Assembly (NCBI GenBank): GCA_900547815.1
Contig: URHY01000007.1
Location: forward strand, 1-43,238
DNA: 43,238 bases
Direction of reading: 5' to 3'
Source: an uncultured Solobacterium sp.
GTDB lineage: Bacteria > Bacillota_I > Bacilli_A > Erysipelotrichales > Erysipelotrichaceae
Below are positions 1 through 8,951 of this stretch, one piece after another. The notes under the pieces were generated by a model. That model made no database searches. It was not told the DNA's origin and was given only the letters and a program-made list of their open reading frames with translations. Numbering within the stretch: position 1 is the stretch's first letter; the number at the start of each line of letters is the position of its first letter. The position numbers and the translations under genes are program-made.

Positions 1-30
1 ATAATCATTGATTTAGATTATCAACTATAA

Positions 31-77
31 GCACGACTGCCTGTCGTACAGAAAAAGCCAGGCAAAAGCCTAGCTTA
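31..77 (-). terminator. Intrinsic terminator after the PTS EIIA gene
   Basis: Just past the EIIA stop, the minus strand reads GCTAGGC-tttt-GCCTGGC followed by TTTTTC, a seven-pair stem with one G-U pair and a U-run (50-77). A second hairpin, GTACGAC-aggca-GTCGTGC, lies at 31-49. The leftward transcript probably ends here. Positions 1-30 show nothing recognisable. Confidence 0.75.
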
Positions 78-84
78 ATTATTA

Positions 85-516
85 TTAGATACCATCTGAT
101 AAATCGTCGTTTTGTTGAATGTGTTGGAATACATAACGCATAACTTGGTCTTTTCCAACATTGCATGCAGATTCAGCTAAAGCATGTACATCTTCTGAGA
201 AAGTACGAGTTAAGTTGATTTCTACTAACATACCTAAGTTTGTACCTGCAACAACTTCTACATTTCCTCTTGGGAAACCAATTTCAACAGCCGTCTTGAA
301 TGGAGAACCACCAGCTAAATCACTTAATACAATGATTCCTTCGCAGTCTTTTAATGAATCCATAGCGTCTGTTAATTTTTTTGCTAAATCATCCGTTGAA
401 TCTGTAGCCTCAAAATCTACAGCAACATAATCTTTTGCATCTCCAGCAATCAAGTTTAAACTTGTAGTTAAGCCAGATGCAAAGTGACCATGACCAGTAA
501 CAATTAATCCTATCAT
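85..516 (-). CDS. PTS system mannose-family EIIA component
   Basis: A 143-residue cytoplasmic phosphocarrier of the mannose/sorbose/N-acetylgalactosamine PTS family. It takes phosphate from HPr and passes it to EIIB during sugar uptake. The N-terminal motif VTGHGHFASG places the phosphorylated histidine at His9. The central LSDLAGGSPF stretch is also typical of the family, and the length matches a free-standing EIIA domain. AGAGGAG lies upstream of the ATG. The gene follows agaS by 23 bases, so it probably belongs to the same amino-sugar operon. The matching EIIB, EIIC and EIID genes are not in the window. Family is certain; the substrate (galactosamine or N-acetylgalactosamine) is inferred from agaS. 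Confidence 0.92.
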   Translation of the reverse strand: MIGLIVTGHGHFASGLTTSLNLIAGDAKDYVAVDFEATDSTDDLAKKLTDAMDSLKDCEGIIVLSDLAGGSPFKTAVEIGFPRGNVEVVAGTNLGMLVEINLTRTFSEDVHALAESACNVGKDQVMRYVFQHIQQNDDLSDGI

Positions 517-539
517 CTTCTTTTTTCTCCTCTAAATTT

Positions 540-1718
540 TTACTTTGCAGTATATGGGTAAATAGTTACACCCTTAACAACACGATTTACTTCACCTGTT
601 GGACATGGATTGTCTGGTGTAATCTTGTAGCTCAATGATTTAAATAATGCGATAACTTGAGCAACTAAAATATAGTCAAATCCTAAGAAAATATTATCTT
701 TTGGTGCATCTAAATCAAAGTTGATGAATGTATCTACTAATCCTTCGATTTCAGCATCTGCATGACTAGAAACAGCAACTAAACGATTCTTTTTACGTTG
801 TCCACTCATTTCTTTAATAATGTCATATTCATATTGTCTTTGATATTCATCATCTGATAAATAAACAACTGTTAAACATTCATCATTGATAACTGATTTA
901 GGTCCGTGACGGAATCCCATTGGACTATCAAATGTAGTTGTAACAGTACCCGCAGTCAATTCACAAATTTTTAATTGACTTTCTTGAGCAATACCCTTCA
1001 ATGTGTTTGCACCTAAATAAACAATACGGTTGAATTCTGCAAAGTCAGCTACTAAATCTTCGCATACTTTGTATCCTTCATCAACAAATTTTTGACCTTG
1101 TGCAATAACACTTTCCATTTCTTTTGCAGCTTCATCGATATCATCTAGACGGAAACATAATAATGCAGCTAGCATCATGTTAGAGAAACTTGAAGTCATC
1201 GCAAATGATTGGTCATGAGTTTCAGGTGTCAAGTTAATATCATAAGCATTGTCACGAGTAGCAGCTGCTTTTGCTAAAGCTCCATCCTTGTTACATGTAA
1301 TGAATAAATGATAAACATTTTCTTTACATACTTCATCAGCAACTTGTACTGAACCAACACTTTCAGGAGAGTTTCCTGAACGACCAAAGTTCACTAATAA
1401 AGTCTTTTTGTTTCTTGATAAATAGTTTTCTGGAGTTTCTACTAAATCTGTAGAAGCATATGATTTTGCATGGTAACCAGTATAACGGTTAACGTATGAA
1501 TATAAAGCATTACCTACATATTCACTAGTTCCAGCACCTGTAAATACGATATCACAATCTGGATCACTTAATACAGGTTCCATGAATTTTTTAAGAGCTT
1601 CCTTTTCATTTTTAATTTGAGCAATTGTTTTAGCCCAAGTAGCAGGTTGTTGGTAAATTTCCTGTGCAGTAAAAATACCACTTAATTCTTCCCAAGTTGA
1701 TTTTTCTTTTCCGAACAT
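540..1718 (-). CDS. agaS: AgaS-type SIS-domain sugar-phosphate isomerase/deaminase
   Basis: A 392-residue protein with two SIS folds, resembling AgaS, which acts on galactosamine-6-phosphate or related ketose/aldose phosphates. Visible family motifs are FTGAGTSEYVG (first sugar-phosphate loop), NFGRSGNSPES and ETHDQSFAMTSSFSNM in the first SIS domain, and FDSPMGFRHGPKS in the second. The start is set at the ATG ending at 1718, because AAGGAG lies 8 bases before it; a 29-codon in-frame extension upstream has no ribosome site and no homology. The mannose-family EIIA gene follows directly, supporting a role in amino-sugar use. The exact reaction (isomerase or deaminase) cannot be read from the sequence. 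Confidence 0.88.
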   Translation of the reverse strand: MFGKEKSTWEELSGIFTAQEIYQQPATWAKTIAQIKNEKEALKKFMEPVLSDPDCDIVFTGAGTSEYVGNALYSYVNRYTGYHAKSYASTDLVETPENYLSRNKKTLLVNFGRSGNSPESVGSVQVADEVCKENVYHLFITCNKDGALAKAAATRDNAYDINLTPETHDQSFAMTSSFSNMMLAALLCFRLDDIDEAAKEMESVIAQGQKFVDEGYKVCEDLVADFAEFNRIVYLGANTLKGIAQESQLKICELTAGTVTTTFDSPMGFRHGPKSVINDECLTVVYLSDDEYQRQYEYDIIKEMSGQRKKNRLVAVSSHADAEIEGLVDTFINFDLDAPKDNIFLGFDYILVAQVIALFKSLSYKITPDNPCPTGEVNRVVKGVTIYPYTAK

Positions 1719-1745
1719 TTTTCTTTCTCCTTTTGAACTAATTTC

Positions 1746-1751
1746 ATTATA
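1746..1751 (-). promoter_or_regulatory. Promoter -10 box for agaS-EIIA
   Basis: A perfect TATAAT on the minus strand lies about 28 bases before the agaS start and downstream of the terminator that ends the aldose epimerase gene. No good -35 hexamer is visible at 16-18 bases, so the promoter may need an activator. The leader also contains short repeats of ACAAATTT at 1802-1831, whose role is unknown. Confidence 0.45.
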
Positions 1752-1834
1752 ACTATTTTTAACTAAAATAAAAGATTTTGGATGAAAGTAAACTAAAAAG
1801 TGCAAATTTGTTCTTTAAAAATACAAATTTACAC

Positions 1835-1859
1835 TAAAAAAGAAGGATTTCTCCTTCTT
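1835..1859 (-). terminator. Terminator of the epimerase-HAD operon
   Basis: The minus strand reads AAGAAGGA-gaaa-TCCTTCTT followed by TTTT; the stop codon of the epimerase gene lies inside the 5' arm. It separates the epimerase from agaS. Confidence 0.85.
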
Positions 1860-2709
1860 AAAGCACCTCAATCCAATATGAACAAGACCACTCTTCATTT
1901 GGCTTTAAAATCACAGTTCCTTCTCTATGATAAAAATCCGGTGTTTCCTTTTCAAAATCACCATGCGAATACCATGGTTCAATGCATAAGAAATCCGATT
2001 CACTATCATGTGTCCATAAAGCTAAATATGGATATCCCTCAATCGATACACGAACAACTTCATCATCTCCATGTTTTAAAGTCACAAAACTTGATTTTAA
2101 ATCTTTATAAATAATCGTCGCGTACTTCTTCACATCATCTCTAGACAATTTCCATTCTTTAAACGCAACATCCTGATACTCCACATTCTTTTCGTAGCTA
2201 GGATCAAACAACAATTGTTTTACGTTTTCTTCTTTTTCAAATTCTAAAGTATATGCTGAAAATTCATCATCCAATTTAAATCCAGGATGCAAGCCAAACC
2301 CAAAAGGCATATCCTTTTCATCATTGTTCTTAATATGATAATTGATCAATACTTTGTTTCCATCCAATCTATATCCAATCTCAAAATGGAAATTAAAAGG
2401 ATATTGAGCTAACGTTTCCTCGTTTGCATCCAAGCTAAATACAAGTTTATCTTCTTTACTTTCACCCTTTAAAGTCGCATAACGGATCAAGCCATGATTT
2501 TTCATTGCATATTTTTTTCCATCAATTTCATAATCCTTTGTATACGTATTTCCTACCATTGGAAATAGAGAAGGATTTCTTCCAGACCACCCCTGATCTC
2601 CTTGATATAATGTTTCTCTTTGTATACTCTTCTTTACTAGGTGTAACATTTCACCACCCTTTTGAGTACACTCCAACTTCAATACATCATTCTCTAAAAT
2701 ATAAGCCAT
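1858..2709 (-). CDS. Aldose 1-epimerase family protein (LacX-like)
   Basis: A 283-residue galactose-mutarotase-fold protein that should interconvert alpha and beta anomers of an aldose or act on a related sugar phosphate. Family landmarks are the N-terminal KKGGEMLHL-type strand, MKNHGLIR with the substrate-binding His, FGFGLHPGFKL with the second conserved His, and CIEPWYSHGD near the C-terminus. Length fits the bacterial LacX/YihR-like branch, which is shorter than GalM. The ATG is preceded by TAGGAGGAG. It lies 16 bases after the HAD phosphatase gene and shares its transcript. A part in sugar use is plausible; the substrate is unknown. Confidence 0.85.
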   Translation of the reverse strand: MAYILENDVLKLECTQKGGEMLHLVKKSIQRETLYQGDQGWSGRNPSLFPMVGNTYTKDYEIDGKKYAMKNHGLIRYATLKGESKEDKLVFSLDANEETLAQYPFNFHFEIGYRLDGNKVLINYHIKNNDEKDMPFGFGLHPGFKLDDEFSAYTLEFEKEENVKQLLFDPSYEKNVEYQDVAFKEWKLSRDDVKKYATIIYKDLKSSFVTLKHGDDEVVRVSIEGYPYLALWTHDSESDFLCIEPWYSHGDFEKETPDFYHREGTVILKPNEEWSCSYWIEVL

Positions 2710-2725
2710 CTTATTCTCCTCCTAT

Positions 2726-3490
2726 TCAGCTTTTATTTTCCATTAAGTAATTGTAGATGCCATCCTCATCCACTTTTCCAATCACAACATCACTAACTTC
2801 TTTTAATGCATCACACGCATTACCCATCGCAACACCAACATCCGCCATTTTCAACATATCCACATCATTTGTTCCATCCCCAAAACAATATGTTGTATCA
2901 AACTTATGATAATCCATAATTTTTTTAACAGCCGTTGCCTTATCAATTTGATTAGCACGAATCTCAAAACAATCAAAAAATTCTACAATACCCAAATCTT
3001 TGATCAAAGGCCTAAATTTTTCTTTATCTTTTCCTTCGCAAAAGACAAGAAGATTTAATACATCATCATTCTCATATAGTTTAAATATTGGACTATTTAA
3101 ATACAAATGAAAATAGATATCATGTGCATACTTCGAATACGGCGTACCAAAATAATTTCCATTCCTTGTACTATAACGATACACTAGATTATGTTCCTTA
3201 CAAAAAGAATCTATAGTTTTCATTGTGGCTTTAGAAATACAATTCATTTCAAGAACTTCTTTATGTCTATCCAAAATCAAAGCACCACCATCACTGATCA
3301 TACAATCAAATTGAAAATTTCGCATACAAGAAGGAAGATTTTGTAATTCCGATTGACAACGACTTGTACATAAAGCTACAAAGTGCCCTTGTCTTTGTAG
3401 TTCATTTAACATCTTAAATGTTTTTTCACTCACTTCATGGAACTTGTTATTATAAAGTGTTCCATCCATATCAAAAAAATAACCGTTCAT
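2726..3490 (-). CDS. Cof-type HAD-IIB family hydrolase
   Basis: A 254-residue haloacid-dehalogenase phosphatase. Motif I is FFDMDGT, with Asp7 as nucleophile and Asp9 as acid/base. LCTSR carries motif II, a Lys near residue 190 fits motif III, and FGDGTNDVDML provides the metal-binding motif IV, followed by VGVAMGNA. The long middle region fits a C2B cap, typical of Cof-like sugar-phosphate or nucleotide phosphatases. The ribosome site (AGAGG, about 13 bases before the ATG) is distant, suggesting modest translation. It is the first gene of a two-gene operon with the epimerase. Confidence 0.87.
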   Translation of the reverse strand: MNGYFFDMDGTLYNNKFHEVSEKTFKMLNELQRQGHFVALCTSRCQSELQNLPSCMRNFQFDCMISDGGALILDRHKEVLEMNCISKATMKTIDSFCKEHNLVYRYSTRNGNYFGTPYSKYAHDIYFHLYLNSPIFKLYENDDVLNLLVFCEGKDKEKFRPLIKDLGIVEFFDCFEIRANQIDKATAVKKIMDYHKFDTTYCFGDGTNDVDMLKMADVGVAMGNACDALKEVSDVVIGKVDEDGIYNYLMENKS

Positions 3491-3581
3491 AACTTAATAA
3501 TATCCTCTTTCTAATTTTTTTAAAAGAATTTTCGATTTTTAATAATAAATTCACATTGACTCTCTATACTTATTAATGTGA

Positions 3582-3647
3582 TTACAATCTCTTTTCTAGT
3601 AGTTTAAAACATACAGCACTTACGCATAATGTAATCACTATTGCCAC
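3582..3647 (-). CDS. Candidate 21-residue hydrophobic micropeptide
   Basis: A short open frame starts with GTG six bases after a perfect AAGGAGG ribosome site. It encodes a 21-residue peptide: a hydrophobic N-terminal two-thirds rich in Ile, Val, Leu and Cys, then a basic tail ending KLLEKRL. This shape resembles small membrane peptides and type I toxins, but I do not recognise a family. The ribosome site lies in a hairpin loop with the start codon in the stem (3641-3678). Codons 4-6 (GTGATTACA) can also pair with TGTAATCAC at the stop. It lies between the patatin terminator and the HAD gene; a promoter is not obvious. Expression is unproven. Confidence 0.42.
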   Translation of the reverse strand: MAIVITLCVSAVCFKLLEKRL

Positions 3648-3678
3648 AACAAACCTCCTTAAATGATTGTTGTGGCAA
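3641..3678 (-). promoter_or_regulatory. 12-bp perfect hairpin enclosing a ribosome-binding site
   Basis: TTGCCACAACAA at 3641-3652 is exactly complementary to TTGTTGTGGCAA at 3667-3678. The 14-base loop carries AAGGAGG on the minus strand, and the GTG start of the micropeptide lies within the stem. In RNA this would control access to the start codon. Confidence 0.6.
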
Positions 3679-3679
3679 A

Positions 3680-3706
3680 AGAAAAACCTGGAAATCCAGG
3701 TTTTTT
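3680..3706 (-). terminator. Terminator of the ppaC-pepT-malic-patatin operon
   Basis: The minus strand has AAACCTGG-attt-CCAGGTTT followed by TTCTTTT, right after the patatin stop. Stem and U-run are clear. Confidence 0.88.
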
Positions 3707-4550
3707 ATTTAATAAATTCCTTAATTTGATCCATACGCTCTAAAGTTTCATCATATCCTAATTGAAACCAAGGACCCAATTTTTCTGGATCTGTCGTATA
3801 ACGAGTGACACCCAAATCTTTATGCGGACGCAAAACTAAAGCTTTTCCTTGTTTTTCTAATTCTGCAATCTTATCCCACTGTTCCTTATAACGAATATGA
3901 CGATTTCTTAAATCATCCGTAATTTGTTTATCTTTATATACCAAATTAGATAACCACAATTGCCATTTAGGAGCTGGATTACGAACATAGCCTTCTTCCT
4001 TTGTAGAAATCACAATATGCTTATCATTTCCAGCACGAAGACTTTGTTCAATACTAATCATATCCACAAGACCTGCATCCATCCACATTTCACCATTAAA
4101 TTCATAAGGTTTAGCTAGAAGTAATAATGCACAACTCGCCTTGATCAATGTTTCATCTTTATCAATATGACTCTTATCAAAATATTCAACTTTATGCGTC
4201 TTTAAATTATATAGACCTACTTCCATCTGTGTTTCACTATTTTGAAAAGCCTCTAAATCTAACGGAACTCTAGACTCAATAAAATCATAAGTTGCTTCAA
4301 TACCAAATATAGAACCTTCTTTTAAAAACGGTCTTAAACCAACTACACCTTTTTGACAAGGCGCATCAATTCCAGTCACCTCTAGACGATCCACTTGTTT
4401 AGACACATAACTCAACAAAATTTCTGTACCAGCACTTATCCCTACACAATAAGGAAGTACAACGTCATGCTCAAGTAAACACTTCAATACTCCTGCAGAA
4501 TAAGCAGCCTTAGTTCCTCCACCTTCTGCAACAATACCTACTCTACTCAC
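3705..4550 (-). CDS. Patatin-like phospholipase family protein
   Basis: A 281-residue serine lipase/acyl hydrolase of the patatin/RssA type. The oxyanion loop is EGGGTKAAYSAG (residues 9-20), the nucleophile is Ser39 in GISAG, and the catalytic Asp is in MDAGLVD near residue 157, completing the Ser-Asp dyad. There is no signal peptide or membrane segment, so it should act in the cytoplasm or at the inner membrane face, as in the related YlaK/YqhO-type proteins. It starts with GTG and overlaps the end of the malic enzyme gene by 8 bases, which suggests coupled translation. Substrate unknown. Confidence 0.88.
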   Translation of the reverse strand: MSRVGIVAEGGGTKAAYSAGVLKCLLEHDVVLPYCVGISAGTEILLSYVSKQVDRLEVTGIDAPCQKGVVGLRPFLKEGSIFGIEATYDFIESRVPLDLEAFQNSETQMEVGLYNLKTHKVEYFDKSHIDKDETLIKASCALLLLAKPYEFNGEMWMDAGLVDMISIEQSLRAGNDKHIVISTKEEGYVRNPAPKWQLWLSNLVYKDKQITDDLRNRHIRYKEQWDKIAELEKQGKALVLRPHKDLGVTRYTTDPEKLGPWFQLGYDETLERMDQIKEFIK

Positions 4551-5706
4551 GCACTACACCACTTTCTTTTGCCGCATCTGCCACTGCTTGTGCTACAACA
4601 TCTGCAACTCTAGGATCTAGAGCAGAAACAATAATATGTTCACTATCTAACATATCTTCTGTAACCATAGAACTGATCGCATAAACAGCTGCTTCTTTCA
4701 TCACATCATTGATACATGTAGCACCAGCTTTTAATGCTCCTTTAAAAATACCAGGGAAAGCCAAAACATTATTGATTTGGTTAGGATGATCACTACGACC
4801 TGTACCCACGATATAAGCTCCAGCTTCCTTCGCATCATCCGGTTCAATTTCAGGAACAGGGTTTGCCATAGGGAATACTATTGCCTTTTCATTCATAGAA
4901 GCAATCATATCTTTAGATACAATATGACCTGCACTAACACCAATAAATACATCAGCACCTACTAATGCATCCTTTAAAGAACCTGTTTTTCCTTCTTTGT
5001 TTAATTTATCAATCAATCCTCTTTGACCACTTGTTAAATCCATATTTGCTGTTAAGATTCCTTGTTTATCCACTAAAATTACGTTTCCCAAACCAATTTT
5101 TAAAATTAAAGTCGCAATCGCAACACCAGCACTACCAGCACCATTGATAACGATTGTTGGATTTTGTTTTTCAGCCAATTTTAAAGCATTGACTAAAGCC
5201 GCACAAACTACAATAGCTGTACCATGCTGATCATCATGAAAAACTGGAATATTCATTTTTTCCTGTAATCTTTTTTCAACTTCAAAACAACGAGGAGCTG
5301 CAATATCTTCTAGATTGATACCACCAAAGCTAGGTTCTAAACTTGAAATAATTTGAACCAATTCATCTGTATCCTGCGTATTTAAGCATAATGGAACTGC
5401 ATCTACATTTCCTAATGCCTTAAACAATACACATTTACCTTCCATTACTGGCATACCTGCTTCAGGACCAATATTTCCTAGTCCCAAAACAGCACTACCA
5501 TCACTAATGACAGCTACTGTATGAGATCTTCCTGTATAGACATAACTATTCTTTTTATCTTTTTCAATCTCTAAACAAGGTGCTGCAACACCTGGTGTAT
5601 AAGCAATCGATAAATCATCTTTATTTTCAATCTTCATTTTTGGAACTGTTTCTAATTTACCGTTCCACTTCGCATGTAATCTTAAAGCTTCCTTTGCGTA
5701 ATCCAT
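4543..5706 (-). CDS. NAD(P)-dependent malic enzyme (malate dehydrogenase, decarboxylating)
   Basis: A 387-residue short bacterial malic enzyme that converts malate to pyruvate and CO2 with NAD(P)+. Visible features are [11 protein letters not shown] with the catalytic Tyr, [17 protein letters not shown] with metal-binding acidic residues, [10 protein letters not shown], and a Rossmann [11 protein letters not shown] nucleotide loop followed by the acidic VDKQG strand. Length matches single-domain forms lacking the phosphotransacetylase-like extension. It begins 9 bases after pepT and overlaps the patatin gene, the third step of a four-gene operon. NAD versus NADP preference is not assigned. 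Confidence 0.93.
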   Translation of the reverse strand: MDYAKEALRLHAKWNGKLETVPKMKIENKDDLSIAYTPGVAAPCLEIEKDKKNSYVYTGRSHTVAVISDGSAVLGLGNIGPEAGMPVMEGKCVLFKALGNVDAVPLCLNTQDTDELVQIISSLEPSFGGINLEDIAAPRCFEVEKRLQEKMNIPVFHDDQHGTAIVVCAALVNALKLAEKQNPTIVINGAGSAGVAIATLILKIGLGNVILVDKQGILTANMDLTSGQRGLIDKLNKEGKTGSLKDALVGADVFIGVSAGHIVSKDMIASMNEKAIVFPMANPVPEIEPDDAKEAGAYIVGTGRSDHPNQINNVLAFPGIFKGALKAGATCINDVMKEAAVYAISSMVTEDMLDSEHIIVSALDPRVADVVAQAVADAAKESGVVRE

Positions 5707-5715
5707 GATAATCTC

Positions 5716-6912
5716 CTATTCAACAATCTTTAATACGATTTCAACCATCTTTTCCATCTTTTGAACACTCGCAAACTCAAAACGACCATGATGATTAAAA
5801 GAACCTGTACCTAAATTTGGACAAATAAGTCCTCTAGCTGTCAACATAGCTCCATCTGTTCCACCACGAATAGGTGTACTAATAGGTGTGACATCGCATT
5901 GACGCAATGCATATTTTGCCTTATTTACACTTCGCATATCTCCATGCATATATTGGCGCATATTTTCATATTGATCACGAATAGAAACATGAACACGATT
6001 TCCATACTTTTCATTCATCTTATTCGCAATAGCTTCCATTTTTTGTTTTTGTGCAATAAAACTTTGTTTACTATGATTACGCAAAATATAAGTTAATTTT
6101 GCGTCCTCACAAATCCCTTCCATACCCACTAAATGATAAAAACCTTGACGTCCTTGTGTATGTGAAGGTGTTTGTTTCTTTGGAAGACTTGAAGCGTATT
6201 CCATAGCTAATAAGCTTGCATTAACCATACGATCTTTTGCATCCCCAGGATGGATACTCGTTCCATCAAATGTCACAACAGCCTGTGCAGCATTAAATGT
6301 TTCATAATCTACCGAATCAATACGATCTCCATCAATTGTGAATGCATAATCTACTGGAAATTTATCCAATTCAAAGTTTTCAACACCACGACCCACTTCT
6401 TCATCTGGAGTAAAGGCTATCGCAATAAATCCATGCTCCTTTTTAGATTGAATCAATTGTTCCATAGCCTCTAAAATAATCGCAATCCCTGCTTTATCAT
6501 CTGCACCAAGTAAAGTCGTCCCATCTGTCACAATCAAATCATCACCAATACAGTTTGCCAAAGCTGGAAATTCTTCTTTAGTCATAGAATAATCATCATT
6601 TAACTGAATTGTATTTCCGTCATACTTTGAAATCACTCTACACTTTACATTCGCACCCGTAATTTCACTAGCCGTATCCATATGCGCAATAAAACCAATA
6701 CGATCCATCTTTTTATCTGTATTCGCATTTAAGTAAGCATATACGATTCCTGTATCCGTTAATTCAACAGAATCAAAACCTAATGATTCACATTCTTTTT
6801 TTAATTCACGAGCTAACACCAATTGTTTTTCAGTACTAGGTGCACTTGTACTTTCTTCACTTGATTGTGTATCAAATGATGCATAATGCATTAATCTTTT
6901 TTCTACTGCCAT
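5716..6912 (-). CDS. pepT: Peptidase T (tripeptide aminopeptidase)
   Basis: A 398-residue cytoplasmic zinc aminopeptidase of the M20 family that removes the N-terminal residue of tripeptides. Metal and catalytic motifs are clear: GFIAHMDTA (first zinc His and catalytic Asp), LLGADDKAG (bridging Asp), TPDEEVGRG (general base and metal Glu), and a C-terminal IRGGTDGAML...LGTGSFNHHGRFEF block with the final metal His. Length fits PepT. It lies 14 bases after the pyrophosphatase gene, in the same transcript. Confidence 0.95.
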   Translation of the reverse strand: MAVEKRLMHYASFDTQSSEESTSAPSTEKQLVLARELKKECESLGFDSVELTDTGIVYAYLNANTDKKMDRIGFIAHMDTASEITGANVKCRVISKYDGNTIQLNDDYSMTKEEFPALANCIGDDLIVTDGTTLLGADDKAGIAIILEAMEQLIQSKKEHGFIAIAFTPDEEVGRGVENFELDKFPVDYAFTIDGDRIDSVDYETFNAAQAVVTFDGTSIHPGDAKDRMVNASLLAMEYASSLPKKQTPSHTQGRQGFYHLVGMEGICEDAKLTYILRNHSKQSFIAQKQKMEAIANKMNEKYGNRVHVSIRDQYENMRQYMHGDMRSVNKAKYALRQCDVTPISTPIRGGTDGAMLTARGLICPNLGTGSFNHHGRFEFASVQKMEKMVEIVLKIVE

Positions 6913-6926
6913 TTCAAATCCCCCTT

Positions 6927-8525
6927 TTATGCCAGTTCTTGTGCTAAACGAGGCACAATTTGTTTTTTACGAGAAACAAATCCTTGATCTTTAAATTCTT
7001 CCACAACATCACGAACAAAATAAGATAATTTTCCTACATATAAGAAGCGTGATCCACGACCTTCCACATTTGTGATAACCATCAACATTAAGTCATATTC
7101 ATGAACTTTATTTTGTTCCTCCATATATTTCAAGAAATCCTCTTTGATTTCATCCACAATACTTAAATCAAAGGTAAAAACCTGACTAACCGCAATATGG
7201 TATCCACTTAACATATACTCTTTGACATCATTATAAAGAATATTTTTAAATTCTTTTCCACGAATCGTAGCTGTATTTTCAAACAATTCTTTTGCCATCG
7301 CATCAAAATCAAGATCATATTCACTTGATAAACGCTTAGCTAAATTATGGTCTATTGGAGTACATGTTGGTGAATTGAAATTCATTGTATCACTAATCAT
7401 ACCATACGCAATTAATTTTGCGATCGTTTCAGGCATTTTTACACCATATTCTGCATACATTAATCCTACAATCGTGCATGAACTACCTACAATCATATTT
7501 CTAAATACAATTGGACGATCCGTTTCAATATCACCAATTCGGTGGTGGTCCACAATTTCTACAATATCTGCCGTTTCAATATCACTAATGCTTTGTTTCT
7601 TTTCATTATGATCTACAAGAATAAAACGTTTCTTTTCCGCCTTCAATAAGTTATAGCGAGCAACAGAACCCAAGATTTTATTTTGGAAAACAACCGGATA
7701 AGAAGAGTGACGCGTCTTCAACATTTCACGTTCTACATCTTCCACATACTCACTCTTACTAAAGCGAATCACTTTATTAGCTGGAGTCATGATCAATTCG
7801 ACAGGAATGGAACGATAAATCATTTGAATGATCTTCATAATATTATAAGGCGTACTAATTAAAGTAACTCCCATCTGTTTTGCCATTTCAATAATATAGC
7901 TATTTGGAACAAAGTTTTCCGCAACCACAATAACCGCACAACCCTTTGCCATGCTCTTGATCATGCTATCTTCATGATCATTCAATACCATGATAGCGCC
8001 CTTTAAATCTCTTTCCATTAAACGCTTATCTGCAATACGAACAAAACCACTTCGTTCAAGATTTCCCTTTAAAATAAAGGATCCCTTTACACTCGCTACT
8101 AAATTATCTAAAGGTGTTTCTTTTAACAATTCACTTGTAATATTTAAATCCTGCATTTGAACCTTGGAAACATCTCCCAAAGTAACCATACCTTTATATT
8201 CATTTTTATCATCTACAACATATAAAGTCTTAACATGATTTTCTAAACATAGATCCCATGCATGACGAATCGTTTGTCCTTCTTCAATCGTCACTGCATC
8301 ATCGATTTCAATTTCCTCTAATGTTGAACGTGCTGTTGTTAATAAGACTGGCATATTCACATTTAATTTGTCTAATATAAATTTTGTTTCTGGATTCAAT
8401 GTGCCCAAACGGGCAGCCATTGCGTTAATTCCTGTCTGTCTTTTTAATTCAGCAAGAGCCAAAGCTGCACATATCGAATCTGTATCTGGATTTTTGTGTC
8501 CGATCACATATATTGGTAAGCTCAT
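6927..8525 (-). CDS. ppaC: Family II (Mn-dependent) inorganic pyrophosphatase with CBS and DRTGG domains
   Basis: A 532-residue enzyme that splits pyrophosphate to drive biosynthesis. The DHH catalytic core begins with IGHKNPDTDS and is interrupted by a regulatory insert of about 240 residues: a CBS motif (about 75-125), a DRTGG-like region (about 130-245) and a second CBS motif (about 250-300). It then resumes with VDHNEKK and IVDHHRIGD, and ends with a DHHA2 domain carrying SRKKQIVP. This order matches the nucleotide-regulated cpCBS-PPases of Clostridium perfringens type, where AMP/ADP inhibit and ATP or diadenosine polyphosphates activate. It heads the operon with pepT and the malic enzyme. 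Confidence 0.95.
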   Translation of the reverse strand: MSLPIYVIGHKNPDTDSICAALALAELKRQTGINAMAARLGTLNPETKFILDKLNVNMPVLLTTARSTLEEIEIDDAVTIEEGQTIRHAWDLCLENHVKTLYVVDDKNEYKGMVTLGDVSKVQMQDLNITSELLKETPLDNLVASVKGSFILKGNLERSGFVRIADKRLMERDLKGAIMVLNDHEDSMIKSMAKGCAVIVVAENFVPNSYIIEMAKQMGVTLISTPYNIMKIIQMIYRSIPVELIMTPANKVIRFSKSEYVEDVEREMLKTRHSSYPVVFQNKILGSVARYNLLKAEKKRFILVDHNEKKQSISDIETADIVEIVDHHRIGDIETDRPIVFRNMIVGSSCTIVGLMYAEYGVKMPETIAKLIAYGMISDTMNFNSPTCTPIDHNLAKRLSSEYDLDFDAMAKELFENTATIRGKEFKNILYNDVKEYMLSGYHIAVSQVFTFDLSIVDEIKEDFLKYMEEQNKVHEYDLMLMVITNVEGRGSRFLYVGKLSYFVRDVVEEFKDQGFVSRKKQIVPRLAQELA

Positions 8526-8563
8526 TAAAATCTCCTCTCAATTATCTTAATTTTGTATTTAAT

Positions 8564-8569
8564 ATTATA
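8564..8569 (-). promoter_or_regulatory. Promoter -10 box for the ppaC operon
   Basis: TATAAT on the minus strand, 39 bases before the ppaC start, directly after the U-run of the HU-gene terminator. The -35 region (ATGAAT at 17 bases) is poor and overlaps that terminator stem. Confidence 0.45.
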
Positions 8570-8573
8570 GCAT

Positions 8574-8606
8574 GAAAAAAAAGAAGATTCATTATCGAAT
8601 CTTCTT
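8574..8606 (-). terminator. Terminator of the threonine-maf-HU operon
   Basis: AAGAAGATTC-gataat-GAATCTTCTT followed by TTTTTT on the minus strand, overlapping the HU stop codon. The stem has ten pairs. Confidence 0.9.
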
Positions 8607-8889
8607 ACTTAACAGCATCTTTCAAAGCTTTGCTAGCTTTAAATTTAACAGACTTGCTTGCAGCAATTTCAATCTTTTCTTTAGTAGCTGGATTGATACC
8701 TGTACGAGCTGCTCTTTCGCTAATTGAGAATTTACCAAATCCGAATACATCTACAGTACCATTATCTTTTAAAGTATCAGCTACTGTATCGAATACGAAT
8801 TGAACATAAGCTGTTGCGTCTTTTTTTGAACAACCAAATTCTTCAGCCAACTTTTCAGCTAAATCTTTTTTATTAATAACATTAGACAT
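8605..8889 (-). CDS. hup: HU family DNA-binding protein
   Basis: A 94-residue histone-like protein that bends and compacts DNA as a dimer. It has the typical N-terminal helices (MSNVINKKDLAEKLAEEF), the saddle with VFGFGKFSISERAARTGINPATKEKI, where the GINPATKE arm tip contacts DNA, and the C-terminal FKASKALKDAV helix. Length is normal for HU. It has its own promoter inside and after maf and a strong terminator, so it is probably expressed far above the upstream biosynthetic genes. Confidence 0.97.
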   Translation of the reverse strand: MSNVINKKDLAEKLAEEFGCSKKDATAYVQFVFDTVADTLKDNGTVDVFGFGKFSISERAARTGINPATKEKIEIAASKSVKFKASKALKDAVK

Positions 8890-8922
8890 TTATATGTTCC
8901 TCCTCTAAATTATTACCACGCT

Positions 8923-8951
8923 ATTTTATCATTTCTCTTACTAGAGTGCAA
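8923..8951 (-). promoter_or_regulatory. Promoter for the HU gene
   Basis: Minus strand: -35 TTGCAC (8946-8951, in the last codons of maf), a 17-base spacer and -10 TAAAAT (8923-8928), about 34 bases before the HU start. A good sigma-A-type match. Confidence 0.65.

Noticed and set aside
1800..2114. Plus-strand ORFs opposite the sugar epimerase and HAD genes
   Set aside because: They mirror real minus-strand genes and have no ribosome sites.
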